Counted from the stretch's first letter, positions 11,821-26,760 are shown. The stretch is 64,000 bases of DNA from Scylla paramamosain (GCF_035594125.1 NC_087178.1:5706001-5770000); one strand, 5' to 3'. The notes: generated by a model not told the origin, from the sequence alone. Program-made: numbers and translations.

Positions 11821-12364
11821 CAGCGTTTCTTAACCTTTTCCCACCTCAGTACACACTCCCTGGAAGTAAACACAAGCAGCTCACCATCTTTCACATTACA
11901 AAAACTAAAATACATAAATAAAAATAAATGGATGAGATACAGAGCTGAAATTTGAAATCCTCTAATGCTGTTACTGCCCATGCCCTCTGGTGATCCAGCC
12001 TCACATTATTAAACCTCAAAACTGCAGTTAGGTCACACTAAATATATACCAGCAAGGTGGCCAAGCTTTATCATGAAGCTCAGAGTCACAAATGTGCAAC
12101 ATGTGAATAAGTGTAGTACAAGATCCTATTTGTCTGAACAATTTGGTATTTTGTACTGTAACAAGAGAACATTTCCAGTACTGTCAGAGAATGTTGTACA
12201 CTGAAGGCACAATTTTACAGCACCAAGACAAGAGACCGAAGACCTTTATGCTACTCAAATGCTCAGTACCAACAGTCAATCAGCTCTCTAGCAATAAAGT
12301 CCTTCCATGTTCCACATTCAAGTTGCAGATAGCCAGAACATAGTACCCAGGTTAAGAAACGCTG
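11821..12364. mobile_element. hAT-type MITE, 544 bp, complete
   Basis: The element begins with CAGCGTTTCTTAACC (11821-11835) and ends with its exact reverse complement (12350-12364). That gives perfect 15-bp terminal inverted repeats of the CAGnGnTTCTTAACC kind used by hAT elements. The flanking 8-mers gtctagtg (11813-11820) and gtctaggt (12365-12372) agree at 6 of 8 positions, consistent with an aged 8-bp target-site duplication. No transposase ORF lies inside, so it is non-autonomous. Confidence 0.82.
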
Positions 12365-12471
12365 GTCTAGGTCTAGTGCTTTAGCTCTTGCAGGGCTTTG
12401 ACACTAGCTTACTTAAGGATGCAGAAAAGGGAAGACATATTGTGTTCTTTTACCCTTCTCTGATAAAGATG

Positions 12472-12583
12472 TCCCTAGATTCACCCACTCTCATGGTATT
12501 CTTGTAGATCCACCTACACTCATAAATATTCCCTCAGATCCACCTACTCATAATATGCCCCTAGATTCACCTCCACTCAAGAG
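12472..12583. repeat. Degenerate minisatellite, about four 30-bp units
   Basis: Four imperfect copies of a unit containing AGATTCACC/AGATCCACC followed by ACTC and an AT-rich tail. Noncoding. Confidence 0.6.
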
Positions 12584-15500
12584 TTGATTCAGCCACCTGG
12601 TGTTGGCATGGCTGGTGGCTGGAGGGTAGCTGGATCTAGCTCTTGTTGACAGAACTATACAACAGACATGAAAAGAAGGGTTTGCTGTGGTGCCAGATTG
12701 TAAGCCTTTACTGGTATAAATATACTTTGGGTTCTTCTGTATGGTAGTGAGAACCCTGGCTCCTTCCCTACATTCTGCAGGCTCTCTCTTCTCAGACAGA
12801 TCACACATTCCAATATGTAATAATTACATTGTTAATGATGTCAGACAAGCTTGGAGTTAAGCTGTGTTTATAATACACTTGATAAGATTTTGTTGCACAA
12901 ACCCTTCACTGTGAAAACTTTGTAGTGACTTGCTAAACAAGATATGAACTTCAGTCAAACATAAAAAGTTTATAGCTACATTACATTACAATTTTTGCCA
13001 TGTCCGGAGCACACAGGAGTTGAACACAAGTTTATGGGTATGGAATCAAAGCTTTAATTCAACATGACATCATAAGTGGCAAAAAATAACCTAATTTGTA
13101 TAAACTATTAGCAATTAGTGCCAACTTTCAGTTTCATAAGAATGGCTTTATGTGTGAATTTTCTTTTTATTTTCTTTTTTTTTCTGTATTAGAGGTTAGG
13201 GGGAGTTAATTATAGACTATTTATAATGACTGCTACAACCACAGACTCTTCTAATCATTAATACGCTGTTCAGCATCTCAAACTATTTATCTTGAGCAAC
13301 AGATGCCTTAATAAACACTGCCTTAGAGTTACTCTCCACATTGCCTTCATGTTGTAACCTTCCTGAGTGATACCTACTTAGCCTACATTGTGTTCACTTG
13401 TTACTGGAAATCATGTGCACTCCTATTTCCAGGTATTTTTAGTACCTCTGATCCTCCTCCTATTTTGGCTTTCTCCATTTTCCTCATAGTTTTCCACTCC
13501 AGTCAACGGTTCCCTAGACAATAGTGATGTCACGACTGCTGATCCCCTCCAAAAAAAGAGAGAGAAAAAAAAATGCTTGTAAAAATTTTTCATAATAAAT
13601 ATCTTGTAAGACATGAAATTTTAATTATCATGGTTTAGAAGAGTGTGCAGTGGAGCCACGCCAGACGAAAAAGAGAAGACCAAGGAGAAGATTTATGGTT
13701 GCATGGAAAGTAAGACACGTGAGTGATGGACGTGTAACTGAATACGTTTTAATAATAAAATAACGTCCATTTATTTATTTTATTATAACAACCTCCATAT
13801 ATCATTGTCTCCTCTCCTACGTTTCCCTTTCCCACTTCCCGATCGCGAGGGGAAACAAAGTACTATATAGTTGTAGGGGAAGGTGTAGACACACATCACT
13901 GGCAGAATTCCTTTATTCTAGAGGCTATACGTTTCGGGAATTACAGGAATCTTTCTTATCTTCAGACCGTCGGAAAAACAATGAGTTCAGAAAACTGAAT
14001 AATGTGAACGAAAGCGAGAGGCAGGAGAATAAGAAAAAGCGAAAACAAGATAACGATAATAAGGAAATAATGAAGGAGGAGGGGAAGGAGAAGGAGGAGG
14101 GAGACGAGGTGACAGGTACAGGTACCACCATACCTGCGTCAGTCGCTTAGAGGACGTGCTTGGGGAGAGGTGAGCGTGTGTGAGGGACGAGGGCGTGTAG
14201 GTAAGTGTATTTCAGTATTATTAGAATCTGGGCTTCACGTGTATCCTAAAAGGCAGAGATGGTCAACCCGCTGTTTCAGGTCTTCCTGCGGCATGCGGCC
14301 CTTAAGGAAATTTGCGTATTAGTATACTGTTATAATACTATTTGTTCGTTTAATTTTAATGATATATAGCAATATAAGTTATATTATAATGGTTATTACT
14401 GCATTTTAACGAAGTTGAATATGAACTTTATATTTTAGTTACATATTATAATGAACGAACCAGCTATTACGCATCTGTTGTCCTGTTAACCTAGTAACGT
14501 GGCATGAGGGTACATTCATAGCACGAGTGCTGGCTGGTGAGCCTCACCAGTTTTGCTAACGTTACTCGGTTATCAATGTACTGATGCGTACATACAGTAA
14601 GCGACAAACAGCTAAAAACTCTGTAATATGAGAAAAATCGCAGACTGCTCTGTCCTCTTGTCCAGTAAACGAAACAGTATCATGAAGCCAGCACAGCGAG
14701 GTGGTAGCAAGAATACTCGCTTGTTATAGTTTTTTTTTTTTTTTATCATAAATAAGAACCTAAGAAGGCTAATGTTGTATAACATATGTCAGAGTATTAT
14801 ATTATAAGCTACCTAAGAAAGCTCCTTATGTATAATATATGTTAGAGCATTATATTATAAGATGTGGTGTGAATGGGGGGAGAATGAACGAAACGTGGTG
14901 AGAGTGTAATGTGTCAGTAAGGGGATTCATTTGATTCAGAAGAGTCGGAGATGAGTAAGTGTGGGAAGAAAATCACTCTACCTAGAGAAGTGGAGCTGTA
15001 AATTCCACCACGCCTTACTGACCTGCATCTACACCAGTGGATCTTTATAGATCTGACCCGACGGAACAAGGTATCAAGTGAATGTGACACTTGTGGGGGA
15101 GGTGAAAGGAATGTATTGGGTCGTGTGTGAAGGCATTATAAGAATCATTCTGTGATTATCAGGGTCCATGGTGTTGAACGCAGTGACAGCCGCCCCGGTG
15201 CAGAGGGAGCCAGGGAGTGACATGTAATGTTGGGCTCACGCTCACAAACCCCACAAGTCTCTTACTTGCTTAAGTGTGTGGTTGTCAGAAGGGTGAAAAA
15301 CCTGCCCCCATTCGTTCACAGTAGCCGCGCTGTTGGGACGAAGTGGAGAAATGAGATGAGTCGGTGCCCCCTCAAAGTGAATGTGCGACACACACGTGGA
15401 CGCCCTTCGTGCGGATAACGGAGTCAGCGTGGTTCCACCCGGAACGGATGGAATTTGATTAAGGAGTAGGGTAAGGATAACCACAGGTTACTCCTATAAT

Positions 15501-16798
15501 GTGACAATCTGTCATTTGGAATGCCATTAAATTAACTTATATTTTGATAATCAATCTTTACCCCTTTCTTCCTATTTAAATTGTTGAGCTGGAAGCAGTC
15601 GAGGTTGGAAATTAAATAATTGTTTAGGTTTTGTAATCGGTGGCAGTTTTTTTAAGCAGTAAGCTGATCAACTTTAAACATCGTAAGGGGACAATAACTT
15701 CTCAAACAATGTTGGTCAGTACATTGTTATGGTCAGTTGATGTCTTGTGGTCACAGTGGTTGTATTTTGTTGTAGGGAGCACGGTACGAAGAACAATGGC
15801 TTAATTACATATATTCACAGGAGGCAATATGAGGCCTTTATCACACACTCACCATTTAATGTATCCCTTTCACCCAAGAAAGTTGAGCACCACTGGCATT
15901 AAGTAAATGCTGTGAAATTGTCATTCACTTTGCTGTAATTAATTGGTGGGTTGTTTGCCAGTTCATTTGTTAATTAAGGAGTTATTTGTTAGATTGCTTG
16001 TTCCTTGTACGTATTTATTCATTCATCTTCTATAGATATCATTTAATCAAAAGAAATGTTATGCGTTAGCAGTGTGCCAGCTTACATAAAAAAAAATGTT
16101 GTGCGTTAGTTTGCCAGTTTATGTGAGGACTGCTGTGCCTTAGTTCCATATATATTGCAAGGTGAAAAAGTGTGTGTTCGCTACGGTGTGTCAAAGCTTT
16201 GGGATTCTTGGGAATGAAGCAGTGAGGCAGGTGGCATCGTGGTTCTTACCTATCAGACAAAGTAGTTTACTTACGCGTAGCTGACCGTCTAAGTGTGTGT
16301 GTGTGTGTGTGTGTGTCATTCACCTACGGTCGTCTGATGGTCACCCAGCCGGCCGTTCCCCTACGGAGAGCTCAGAGAGGACGGGGGGTTATCTTGGAGG
16401 GACGAAGAAAAAAATTAGGCGTAGGGAAGAACATTGAATGGCGAAAAAAGAATGTAGTAGTGACAGATGACTCATGATGATTAGTATCATGATTGCATGA
16501 ACTACGTTATTCATTACGTAAAAAATATATATATTTTAGAACTAAGGGAGTGGACGTAACCGAAACCCCCCCCTATCTGACACTGGCAGAATGCTTAAAC
16601 TGAGTTGACAACCGTGAAATACGTACTGTATCTTTTTTTTTTTTTTTCTTCGTATTTAGACGTCCTGCCTCGGCATTGTATAGGGACGCTATTGGAGGTA
16701 CTATGTATTAGTACAAATTAAAATATATTCACGTGTTCATTTTCCACTAATAATAACACGTGTGGTAAGCGTGGTGAATGAGAATTATTACCATAGAG
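12584..16798. other. Intergenic stretch with no supported gene
   Basis: AT-rich sequence with stop codons in all frames. Around 14250-14312 the string GGCATGCGGCCC after GGTCAACC resembles the end of a hAT-like repeat, but no partner end was found. A GC-richer segment near 14140-14205 ends in a good donor (GTAAGT) and could be an untranslated first exon of a + strand gene; this is speculative. A short GT run lies at about 16290-16318. Confidence 0.4.
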
Positions 16799-16910
16799 CA
16801 GTGGTTCCCAAAATTTGTTACATGGTGGCGCACTGAAGGTATATTTTGGTCTTTGACGGCGCACCGACTGTGTAATCGGTGTAGTGCAAGCCTACTAAAA
16901 AACACAAATT
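16799..16910. mobile_element. One end of a hAT-like element (partial)
   Basis: Begins with CAGTGGTTCCCAAA, a common hAT terminal sequence, followed by a GGCGCAC-containing segment. The expected reverse-complement end was not found nearby, so it is truncated or diverged. Confidence 0.35.
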
Positions 16911-16969
16911 TAAGAGCGCATAACAAAAAAAATAAAAATAAAAGATAAATAAAAATAATTAATAAAATA

Positions 16970-17018
16970 AAAATAATAATAATGATAATAAAGTATAATG
17001 ATGATGATGATGATGATG

Positions 17019-17089
<71 letters not shown>

Positions 17090-17095
17090 AGTAAA
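16970..17095. repeat. AAT/ATG trinucleotide microsatellite
   Basis: Runs of AAT with an internal ATG-repeat stretch. Stop-free only in low-complexity frames; not a gene. Confidence 0.85.
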
Positions 17096-17462
17096 ATGAA
17101 TAATCATAGGCGTTGTACTTTGGTGTCATTGCACAATTTGCGAATGGTATAGAGACGCTGGATATTAGTTCGCATGACAAGCAGAACTAGTGGATACGGA
17201 AGGATTTATTGCGTCTAGGTGAAGTTTTGATAATAGTGAATGAATGATGGTCTACAGACTACAGCTCATAAAAGTTGTTGCTTGTCCATAATATTGTCTA
17301 ATGTTACTAATGAATTTGCATCAATACGAATTCAGAATTAATTTCAATGTGAATGAAATTGGATCATGATTGCCAGCTAACCCATGTTTAGGTGGTAACA
17401 GTCTGATAGTGCATAATGAAAAGAAAACCCTGTGCCTACACCTTGTCAGTTGAGCTGAACTT

Positions 17463-17918
17463 TTGTTGCAGAGAGGACGCTCTAACGTTAATTCAGACGC
17501 GTCCTCACCCCCCTCTCGACCGCGTCATAATAGTTATAAAGATCACCAGGTATATTTCATTGTAGTACTTTTGTTACAGGTGCTGCTGAAAGGAGAATCT
17601 GGCCAGCCTGTCATGTCCACCCTGGCGAAGAAAATGTCCATGATTGTTATTGACAACTATACGAGAAGAGCTGGTCTGCTGCCTTGCCTCGCATTCCTTT
17701 GCCCCATGGTGTGGCAAACAGTGAGAGCTGCTGTAGTGTTGGTATATGAAATGTTGTGTTTCCATGTCAGATTATTATTATATTACTGTATTGGTTGGTC
17801 ATTTAAATGCATTCTACTTTTCGCAATAATGTTCTTCCTTCCAAGAACTAGGATAATTAATAAGGTTGAGAAACGAGCTGTTATATATATTTTTTTATTT
17901 ATTCACAATCGTGTGTAG
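17463..17918 (+). other. Unassigned 151-codon open frame, possible exon or old transposon piece
   Basis: An open frame that starts after a cag at 17469-17471. The middle, 17581-17730, is bounded by a good acceptor (ttgttacag) and a donor-like GTGAGA, and encodes a moderately hydrophobic peptide containing MSTLAKKMSMIVIDNYTRRA. I recognise no family. The reverse strand is also open across the middle. It could be an exon of a + strand gene ending with the ORF at 21288, or a decayed repeat. It lacks codon-level support. Confidence 0.2.
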
Positions 17919-18897
17919 TAGACGGTGTTCAGCGTAGCGTATATTTAGTAGCGTATATTTATATATACATAAAAATTCAGTGTATTGCAGACTTCATCTC
18001 AGTGTATTGCAGACTTCATTTCTAAGAAAGATCCACGAAGTACTATGGCAAAAAAAAAGTTAGCCTCAGATGCATGTAAATCCTATAAAAATGTAGCACT
18101 TCTTGAACATCCAGAGACTCTCCAGAGATCAGGTATATATATACATCATCATAACTAAAAAAGTGACCAAGTGGTCTTTTTCTTGAAAAAATCCTTTAGT
18201 CGAAAGCACTCCGGAGACTCCCCGGAGTACTAAAAAAAGAGTGCCCAAGTCGTTTTAATTTAAACACCATTTTAAATGTAATAAAGACCAAAATTAAAGA
18301 TTATAAGCTTAATTTATAAATTACTACAAATTAAACAGCTTACAAATTGTACTAAATTACAATTTGTACTAAATTACTAATACAAAATTAATATCTTAAA
18401 TTACTACATATTAAATAATTTAAATTGCAAATCACTAAATTAAATTTCTATTGCAAATCAGTAAGTTAAATTTCTACATTTTTTAGACAAATCGCAAATA
18501 AATTTTAAGTTTCGTGGCATAAAATTACTACAACTTTGACATTTCGTTACATTGACATTTTTGATGGTTTTTTTTTTTCTACTGAAAAAAAAAGCGTTAA
18601 ATGCAAATTACATAGGCTAGTAGTACACAACCATCCCCAACTAAATGATACTGAAAACTATGACAGCTTCTTGGAGGTGGTCTTACCAACTTTATAGTAT
18701 GTAAAGTACGATACCATATAGTACGAGTCCCGATAATCTGCACATACAATACTTTAAAATTTTGTTGGTTCTAGAACCATCTCCACTACATCTTTGAAAA
18801 AGCAACCTGGGACCAACTATACTACCAGTATTACAAAGGTAGGTTACGGGCATTGGCCATAGCGGCACATGAACGTTCACGTGAGGGTGTGGTGGAT
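17919..18897. other. AT-rich intergenic sequence
   Basis: A 22-bp direct tandem duplication occurs at about 17979-18020. Short palindromic CTCCGGAG and CTCCCCGGAG motifs lie near 18205-18226. Then comes an extremely AT-rich stretch (about 18250-18500) with repeated AAATTACTA-like words. No gene is supported. Confidence 0.4.
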
Positions 18898-19089
18898 AAC
18901 AGATATCTTACACCGGGACACGGCGCCACAGTGATTGATATCTGGGTTTTAATCTACATTCACTGGTACCCATCCATCAACCAACCCGGAGGAAGGATAA
19001 CAACTGAGTGAGCAGCGCACTAAGTGCGCCAGTCTGGAATCGAAGTGGAGCCCGAAGATTCATAGCCAGCATGCTAACCACTCCACCAG
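18898..19089 (-). mobile_element. tRNA-derived SINE
   Basis: On the minus strand the element opens with GGTGGAGTGGTTAGCATGC, which fits a tRNA A-box region, and has a B-box-like CTTCGATTCC about 35 bp later. A tRNA-unrelated body follows. It does not fold convincingly as a functional tRNA, and its structure is that of a pol III-derived SINE. Confidence 0.6.
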
Positions 19090-19229
19090 AAATGTGTGCA
19101 GCGACGTTTGTGTTGCATAAGGTACATTTTCTTGAATCTTCACTCCTTATCTTGCGCTTGCAGATGTCTTTTTGAAGGGCTGTGTGGCTGGCTAATTTCC
19201 AAAAGCCTGTAAGAAAATGAATTATCGGA

Positions 19230-19400
19230 GGGGGGTATGGGGTGTGAATGTAGAGTCATGAGAATGGATGAAAAACACATTGAGATGGTATGGTCATACC
19301 GAGAAGGTGAAGAGCAGATTTTGTAAAGATGGTGTATACGAGTGAAACACTTGCAATAAGAAAGAAGCCAAATTGTAAAGATAGGGAGATTGGTGCAAAG
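19230..19400 (+). mobile_element. Decayed LINE 3' coding remnant
   Basis: One + frame contains LRWYGHTEKV followed by basic residues. That pattern (RWxGHVxRM...) is typical near the C-terminus of many non-LTR retrotransposon ORF2 proteins. Stops and frame changes interrupt it. Identification is by pattern only. Confidence 0.4.
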
Positions 19401-20184
19401 AACGAACAAGCAACACTAGTAAATTAGAATACCAGAGAAAGCTTATTGACAGGAAACTTTTTTTTTTATGGATCAGATTATAAGAACACTTGACTTGCTA
19501 AGCAGATGCGGCCTATACACTTAATTATACTCAGAATTAATGGCACCAAAGACCTAACAAAACTAATGCCAGTTTTTTTTATTTACTTATTTTTATGCAG
19601 TGAAATATTATATGTATACAAGTACAAAGACGGATCATATAAGCTAAAATCTGCATACAAGAAGCAAACAGAGTGAATGACAGCCTCACATTATTGGAAG
19701 GTTGTGAAGGATTCTTGGATAGTTAAGGCAGGGCTTGCTGGATCCGTCTCTCCAGCGCCAAGCGAGTCAGGCTGGGAGAAAGGAACGTTATTATTATTTT
19801 TTTTTTTTTTTCTCGAACGTTATTATTATTTTTTTTTTTTCTCAAGAGTTGCCCAGGCTTTCCAGGGAACTTAATGGGCTGCCTCATCATTAGATATAGT
19901 AATTATCTGCAGTATTTTACACAGAAGTGCTGAACAGAGACATAAGCTGCAAAAGAAGGGAGTGGAAGCGCCATCGTAATGGTGATAATGAATCTTATTG
20001 ATAACAATGAGTTAAGATTACCTACAGTTCCTCTGACAACTGATACAACTTAAGACAAACTCTAATGATGGCTAACTGCATCAAAAAAAGACCCACAAGA
20101 ACTTTATACTGGAGCCTGTTAATTGACAAATAAACGAAATAACTTTTGAGAATGGGCGGCGCGGGTGACTATACAAAAAAAAAT

Positions 20185-21287
<1,103 letters not shown>

Positions 21288-22052
21288 ATGTGGGGACAGC
21301 AAGAGATGATGGAGGTGGGGGATGAAGTAATAATACAAGACCTGCCACTTCACCCAACTAAGAGCAACTCTACTAGTCACCACAAGACTCTACCACATAC
21401 AGAGATGATGAAACTAGAAGAGGAGGAGGAGGAGGAGGAACCCGATATACAAGATGTGCCTCTTCACCTGATTCAGCGGAACTTCCTCTGTCACCACAAG
21501 ACAGACAAAATACCAGACAGGGGAAGAAATGCCATGGTGATATACACGAAGAAGGGACAGGGTGCTGATGAACACATGGTCCTCTTCCCCAACTCCGAAA
21601 GAGTGGATGCCCTGGTGGAGTGTCACAAATGGGACTGGACAGAAGACACAAGCCCAGATACTATGGAGACCCTTAAGGAAATCAAAAAGCAGGCAGTAAC
21701 TAAAGTAAAACGAGAGACAAAGATTAAAAAGGCCTTCTCAGCCCAATCTCCAGCCTTTGCCCAACATGCCACCTTAAGCAAGCTACAACAGTGGAAGACT
21801 CATGGAAAATTCAAAGCAAAATCATCAAAAATTCCAGAAATTACTGGGTACTCTGACACTTATGACTGGGATGGTCATTTTAATCTGCCTCCCAACTTGA
21901 CTTTCTCACGTGAGCGACACTACCTGAGGATGGCAAGGCTGGCAGAAATGGAAGAATCTGACGAACACACTCCATTAGAAGACATAGACATCCCGTTACC
22001 AACGACTCCAGATGAACTCTTTGACAAAATCGATGGACCAGAAGAAGTTTAA
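21288..22052 (+). CDS. Unrecognised acidic protein, 254 residues (possibly last exon of a longer gene)
   Basis: The first ATG in the open frame is at 21288; the frame is open slightly further upstream, through acceptor-like cag sites at 21267 and 21278. The gene could therefore be spliced to exons I cannot identify. The protein is hydrophilic, with an acidic run of eight Glu near residue 50, a Lys-rich middle (KQAVTKVKRETKIKKAF) and a C-terminal part rich in Pro, Asp and Glu. It contains the unusual string GYSDTYDWDGHFNLPPN. There is no signal peptide or membrane segment. Two segments near the N-terminus look like diverged duplicates (IQDLPLHPTKSN..SHHKT and IQDVPLHLIQRN..CHHKT), which supports a real coding history. 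I recognise no family. A possible AATAAA follows at 22892. Confidence 0.6.
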   Translation: MWGQQEMMEVGDEVIIQDLPLHPTKSNSTSHHKTLPHTEMMKLEEEEEEEEPDIQDVPLHLIQRNFLCHHKTDKIPDRGRNAMVIYTKKGQGADEHMVLFPNSERVDALVECHKWDWTEDTSPDTMETLKEIKKQAVTKVKRETKIKKAFSAQSPAFAQHATLSKLQQWKTHGKFKAKSSKIPEITGYSDTYDWDGHFNLPPNLTFSRERHYLRMARLAEMEESDEHTPLEDIDIPLPTTPDELFDKIDGPEEV

Positions 22053-23624
<1,572 letters not shown>

Positions 23625-23810
23625 CATGCATATCACAGAATTTTCTATTAACTTGAGTGTCTTGGGGAGAAAACAGGTGAGTATCATGCAGTCTGAGCAT
23701 ATCAAAGAAGTGCATATCCAGAGGAAACCCTAACAACAGATCTGATGTGGCTATGTCCTAAAAGTAGTATATGGCTAGCTATGCTTTGCCTAATTTCCGC
23801 GAGTAGAAGG

Positions 23811-23930
23811 GTGGTCCACTAGACTATCCCCTTCCACCAGGGGACAACAGGGCTAAGCGTGTAAATGATGTGTGTATAAGGTGCTTTGTCCAAGCCACCT
23901 CCCAAGGGATTGCCAGCCTGATAGATAGAT
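23811..23930 (-). mobile_element. Dispersed repeat family R1, copy 1
   Basis: The reverse complement closely matches 40222-40345 and, in part, 39262-39347. Shared features are CTATCTATC, CAGGCTGGCAATC, GGTGG then GACAAAGC, and TTAGCCCTGTTG. Class unknown; probably a SINE or nonautonomous element. Confidence 0.6.
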
Positions 23931-24061
23931 GTCCTAGAGCTGCCCACATGCATATTAACTGTGAAGGTCGAAATTACATGTGCAGGAAACACGTGCCAAC
24001 AAGTGAAAATGAAATATCCAGGCCATTGGGACTCACAGCAATGAAACAATCCAGGAACATG

Positions 24062-25995
24062 TTAGCGCGGGCACATCACAGAGCGCCCGCCGTCAATGGG
24101 TAGTGTGGTGCCTGTGATGAAGGCAGCGTTTTCCGAGGCAAGGAACACCACAGCTCGGGCAACCTCCCAGGCCTCTCCCACACGTCCCATGGCATGTGTT
24201 GTCTTGCTGTGTTCCAGAAACTGAGGAAGAATTGTACAAACTTGCAAATATACAAATGGGCTTGGTGATGTTTCTTACTCAGCAGAACATCATCAGGGTT
24301 TACCTGAGCAACCACAATTCAGTCAATCAACAACCAATGAACACTTGTCCTACATCAGATGGCACAAAATGCATAGCTGACTGGTCACTCACCTTGGCAT
24401 AGCTTTCATCAGTCATGCCGGCCCGCTTATGTACTTCGGTGATGATGACGCCAGGATTGACGGCATTGACCCTCACCCCCCGGCTGGCCACCTCCAGGGC
24501 CACTGTGCGTGTCAGCTGGTCCAGTGCTGCCTTACTCATGTTGTATGCCACCACATCTGGGAACTGGGGAGAGAAATGAGTAGAAAGATAAATGGATAAA
24601 GCTATAATAAATAAACAAATGAGGAAAATGAGTAGGAAGGTAAATGAATAAATGTTGCTGTAATGAATAAACAAACTGATAAGAAAAAGGGGTAGGAAGG
24701 TAAATGAATAAATGAAGCTATAATGAATAAGTAAACTGATGACAAAAAGGAGTATCCACAAAGATAAATGAATAAATAAAGCTATCTCTGAGATAGTCAA
24801 GATAATGCACATAGCTTGGTGCATCAGACTTACTGCTCTGAGTCCAGTTACTGAGGATATGTTGACAATGTTTCCTTTGGTCTTCAGAATATGAGGTAGT
24901 ACCAGCTTCATCAGCAGGAATACCGACCGTGTATTCATGTTCATCTGCTGGTCATAATCTTCCATTGTGATTTTCTCTATGCCACCAGGAACCAGAGTGC
25001 CTGGAGAATGAAAGCACCATGTGAGAAGAGGCATAGGATTGCATGAGGTGGTGATATGCAGGGAAAAACAGGATAGATGCATTTCTGTTGTAGCCACTTA
25101 TTGCAGTAAGCAGGACATATCTGAGGCAAATGGACATTGCTGTGCAAACAAAGATGATGACAAAGGAGACAAAGATGAAGAAAGAGGATGATAAACACTT
25201 ACAATCTAAATAGTTTAAATTTTTATTAAATATTTACTTAAATTAGAATACAAAACCTATTCCATATTCTATAATCTTTCCTGTGTCACTTTCAATATAC
25301 TTAGTGACTCACCAGCACTGTTAACTAAGACATCAAGCCGTCCAAAGTGAAATACAGTGGCAGACACCACAAGCTCACAGTCCTCATCCTTGCACAAATC
25401 TGCCGTCACACTCAGCACCTGGTCAAGGATAAAATATTAGTTTTTGGCTAGACATCCTTCAAACTGAGATTCAAGTCACTGGGCCAGAAGCCAGCCTTGT
25501 GTCAGATACTGTTATGAGACTGCAATAGATTGAAAAAAAAAAAAAAAAGGATTACATATAAAAAGGGCAACTGCATTACCTTATCCTGAGGGAGACCTGC
25601 TTCCTGGCACACCTTGGACACCTCCTCCAGGGCGGCAGTGTTGCGGCCGCTGATGGTCACGTAGCAGCCCTCCTTGGCCAGCTCAATGGCACACTCCCGC
25701 CCTATGCCAGAGGTGGCACCTGAGAAAAATTGTTGCTTTTACTATCTCTGAATAAAAGCTTGGTGAAATAGATGCAGTGAATAGGCAGACATGGCAATAT
25801 TTTAGTCACATGTCTACATTAAGACTGGACAGGCAACAGGTTGGCTCGGTAGCAGTGTTGGATTTGTGGCTGAAAGGCTAAGAGACTGATTTCTGCATGC
25901 AGGAGTTGCTCTGGCTGGGGGAGTGGCACCCTCTTGACCTCGGCCCCTCACTGTTACTGTGCACCACTATAATTATGATCTCTGCTGTCTAGTGC

Positions 25996-26070
<75 letters not shown>

Positions 26071-26411
26071 ATACATACGCAGGAATTTATAATAAACTAT
26101 ATACTTTCATGGAAGCATGTGACTTTACAAACATTTACCTTTAGTTAAACACCGCGGGCATTATGGAAATATTTACTCTATCAGATACTGATTACTTATC
26201 GGCAAAATATGACGATTTTTCAAGTATAAATTTACACAATGAGATTAGCAGTGGAGAGGAATTAATGAACAATGGATCCAAACCGGACAACCTGATCTTA
26301 AGTAGACGTCAGATAAAAACGCTGTTATTTCAATATTATCCGCTACATTTTCAACTAACCTGTGATGAGTGCCACCTTCTCCTTCAGTCCTGACCCAACA
26401 GAAGCAGCCAT
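24062..26411 (-). CDS. Classical short-chain dehydrogenase/reductase (FabG-like), six exons
   Basis: NAD(P)H-dependent oxidoreductase of the classical SDR family, substrate unknown. Exons in transcript order: 26360-26411, 25580-25719, 25313-25418, 24834-25000, 24393-24563 and 24062-24220. All junctions are GT-AG and phases match, giving 264 residues from ATG to TAA. Key residues are the cofactor motif TGATSGIG (17-24), NSAG (97-100), catalytic Ser149 in NISSV and YNMSK with Tyr162 and Lys166, then an NPG motif and a C-terminal DGG. Ser lies 13 residues before Tyr, as expected. There is no targeting peptide or membrane segment, so it is probably cytosolic. Annotation pipelines often call such proteins 3-oxoacyl-ACP reductase FabG-like; the substrate cannot be read from sequence. 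The start lies in a short GC-rich segment (26400-26530) that may hold the promoter. Confidence 0.93.
24570..24790. repeat. Intronic minisatellite, 3-4 units of about 60 bp
   Basis: Lies in the SDR intron between exons 4 and 5. Units share AGGAAGGTAAATGAATAAATG and GAATAAACAAACTGAT words with several differences between copies. Confidence 0.7.
25998..26068. repeat. (AT)n microsatellite in SDR intron 1
   Basis: About 71 bp of uninterrupted AT within the intron between 25719 and 26360. Confidence 0.95.
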
Positions 26412-26584
26412 AGCAATGCCAGAGAACAGCAGTAGTTCTTCCTATCCGGACTCCGAACTGTCTGTCGCCTGTAACTGGGCAGCATAGACTGCGGAGCAGC
26501 GGGCGGCGGCGCCGGGCGGCCGGCTATCAATAGGGACCCCCTCCCCTCCCAAAACTTTGCAGAACACCCAGCAACAGTGTGACC

Positions 26585-26615
26585 TCATGTCTGTCTGGCC
26601 CTCAGACAGACATGA
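26585..26615. other. Perfect 13-bp inverted repeat with 5-nt loop
   Basis: TCATGTCTGTCTG, loop gccct, then the exact reverse complement. It sits about 175 bp upstream of the SDR start codon. It could be a hairpin or a protein-binding palindrome, or chance. Confidence 0.6.
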
Positions 26616-26620
26616 ATTTT

Positions 26621-26682
26621 ATATCATGACAGAATTAAATGTCCATTTCAGTGCTACAGACATTTTCTAGACTTCATAAACA
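26621..26682. repeat. Direct repeat R2, copy 1
   Basis: Shares CATCATGACAGAAxTAAATG and ACAGACATTTTCTAGACxTCATAAA words with 26761-26822, about 140 bp away. Confidence 0.6.
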
Positions 26683-26760
26683 AGAGGAAATAAGGGATAA
26701 TTTTTAGTATGATTTCACGCTTGTTTGCTCGTAACGAGTTTCGTTTTAGTCAGAAGGCCT

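Noticed and set aside
18898..19089. Functional tRNA gene on the minus strand
   Set aside because: A- and B-box-like words exist but the sequence lacks a convincing cloverleaf and continues into an unrelated body, as in SINEs.
24327..25097. 256-codon minus ORF spanning two SDR exons and the intron between
   Set aside because: The intronic part is low-complexity minisatellite translation; the splice sites and SDR motifs support separate exons.
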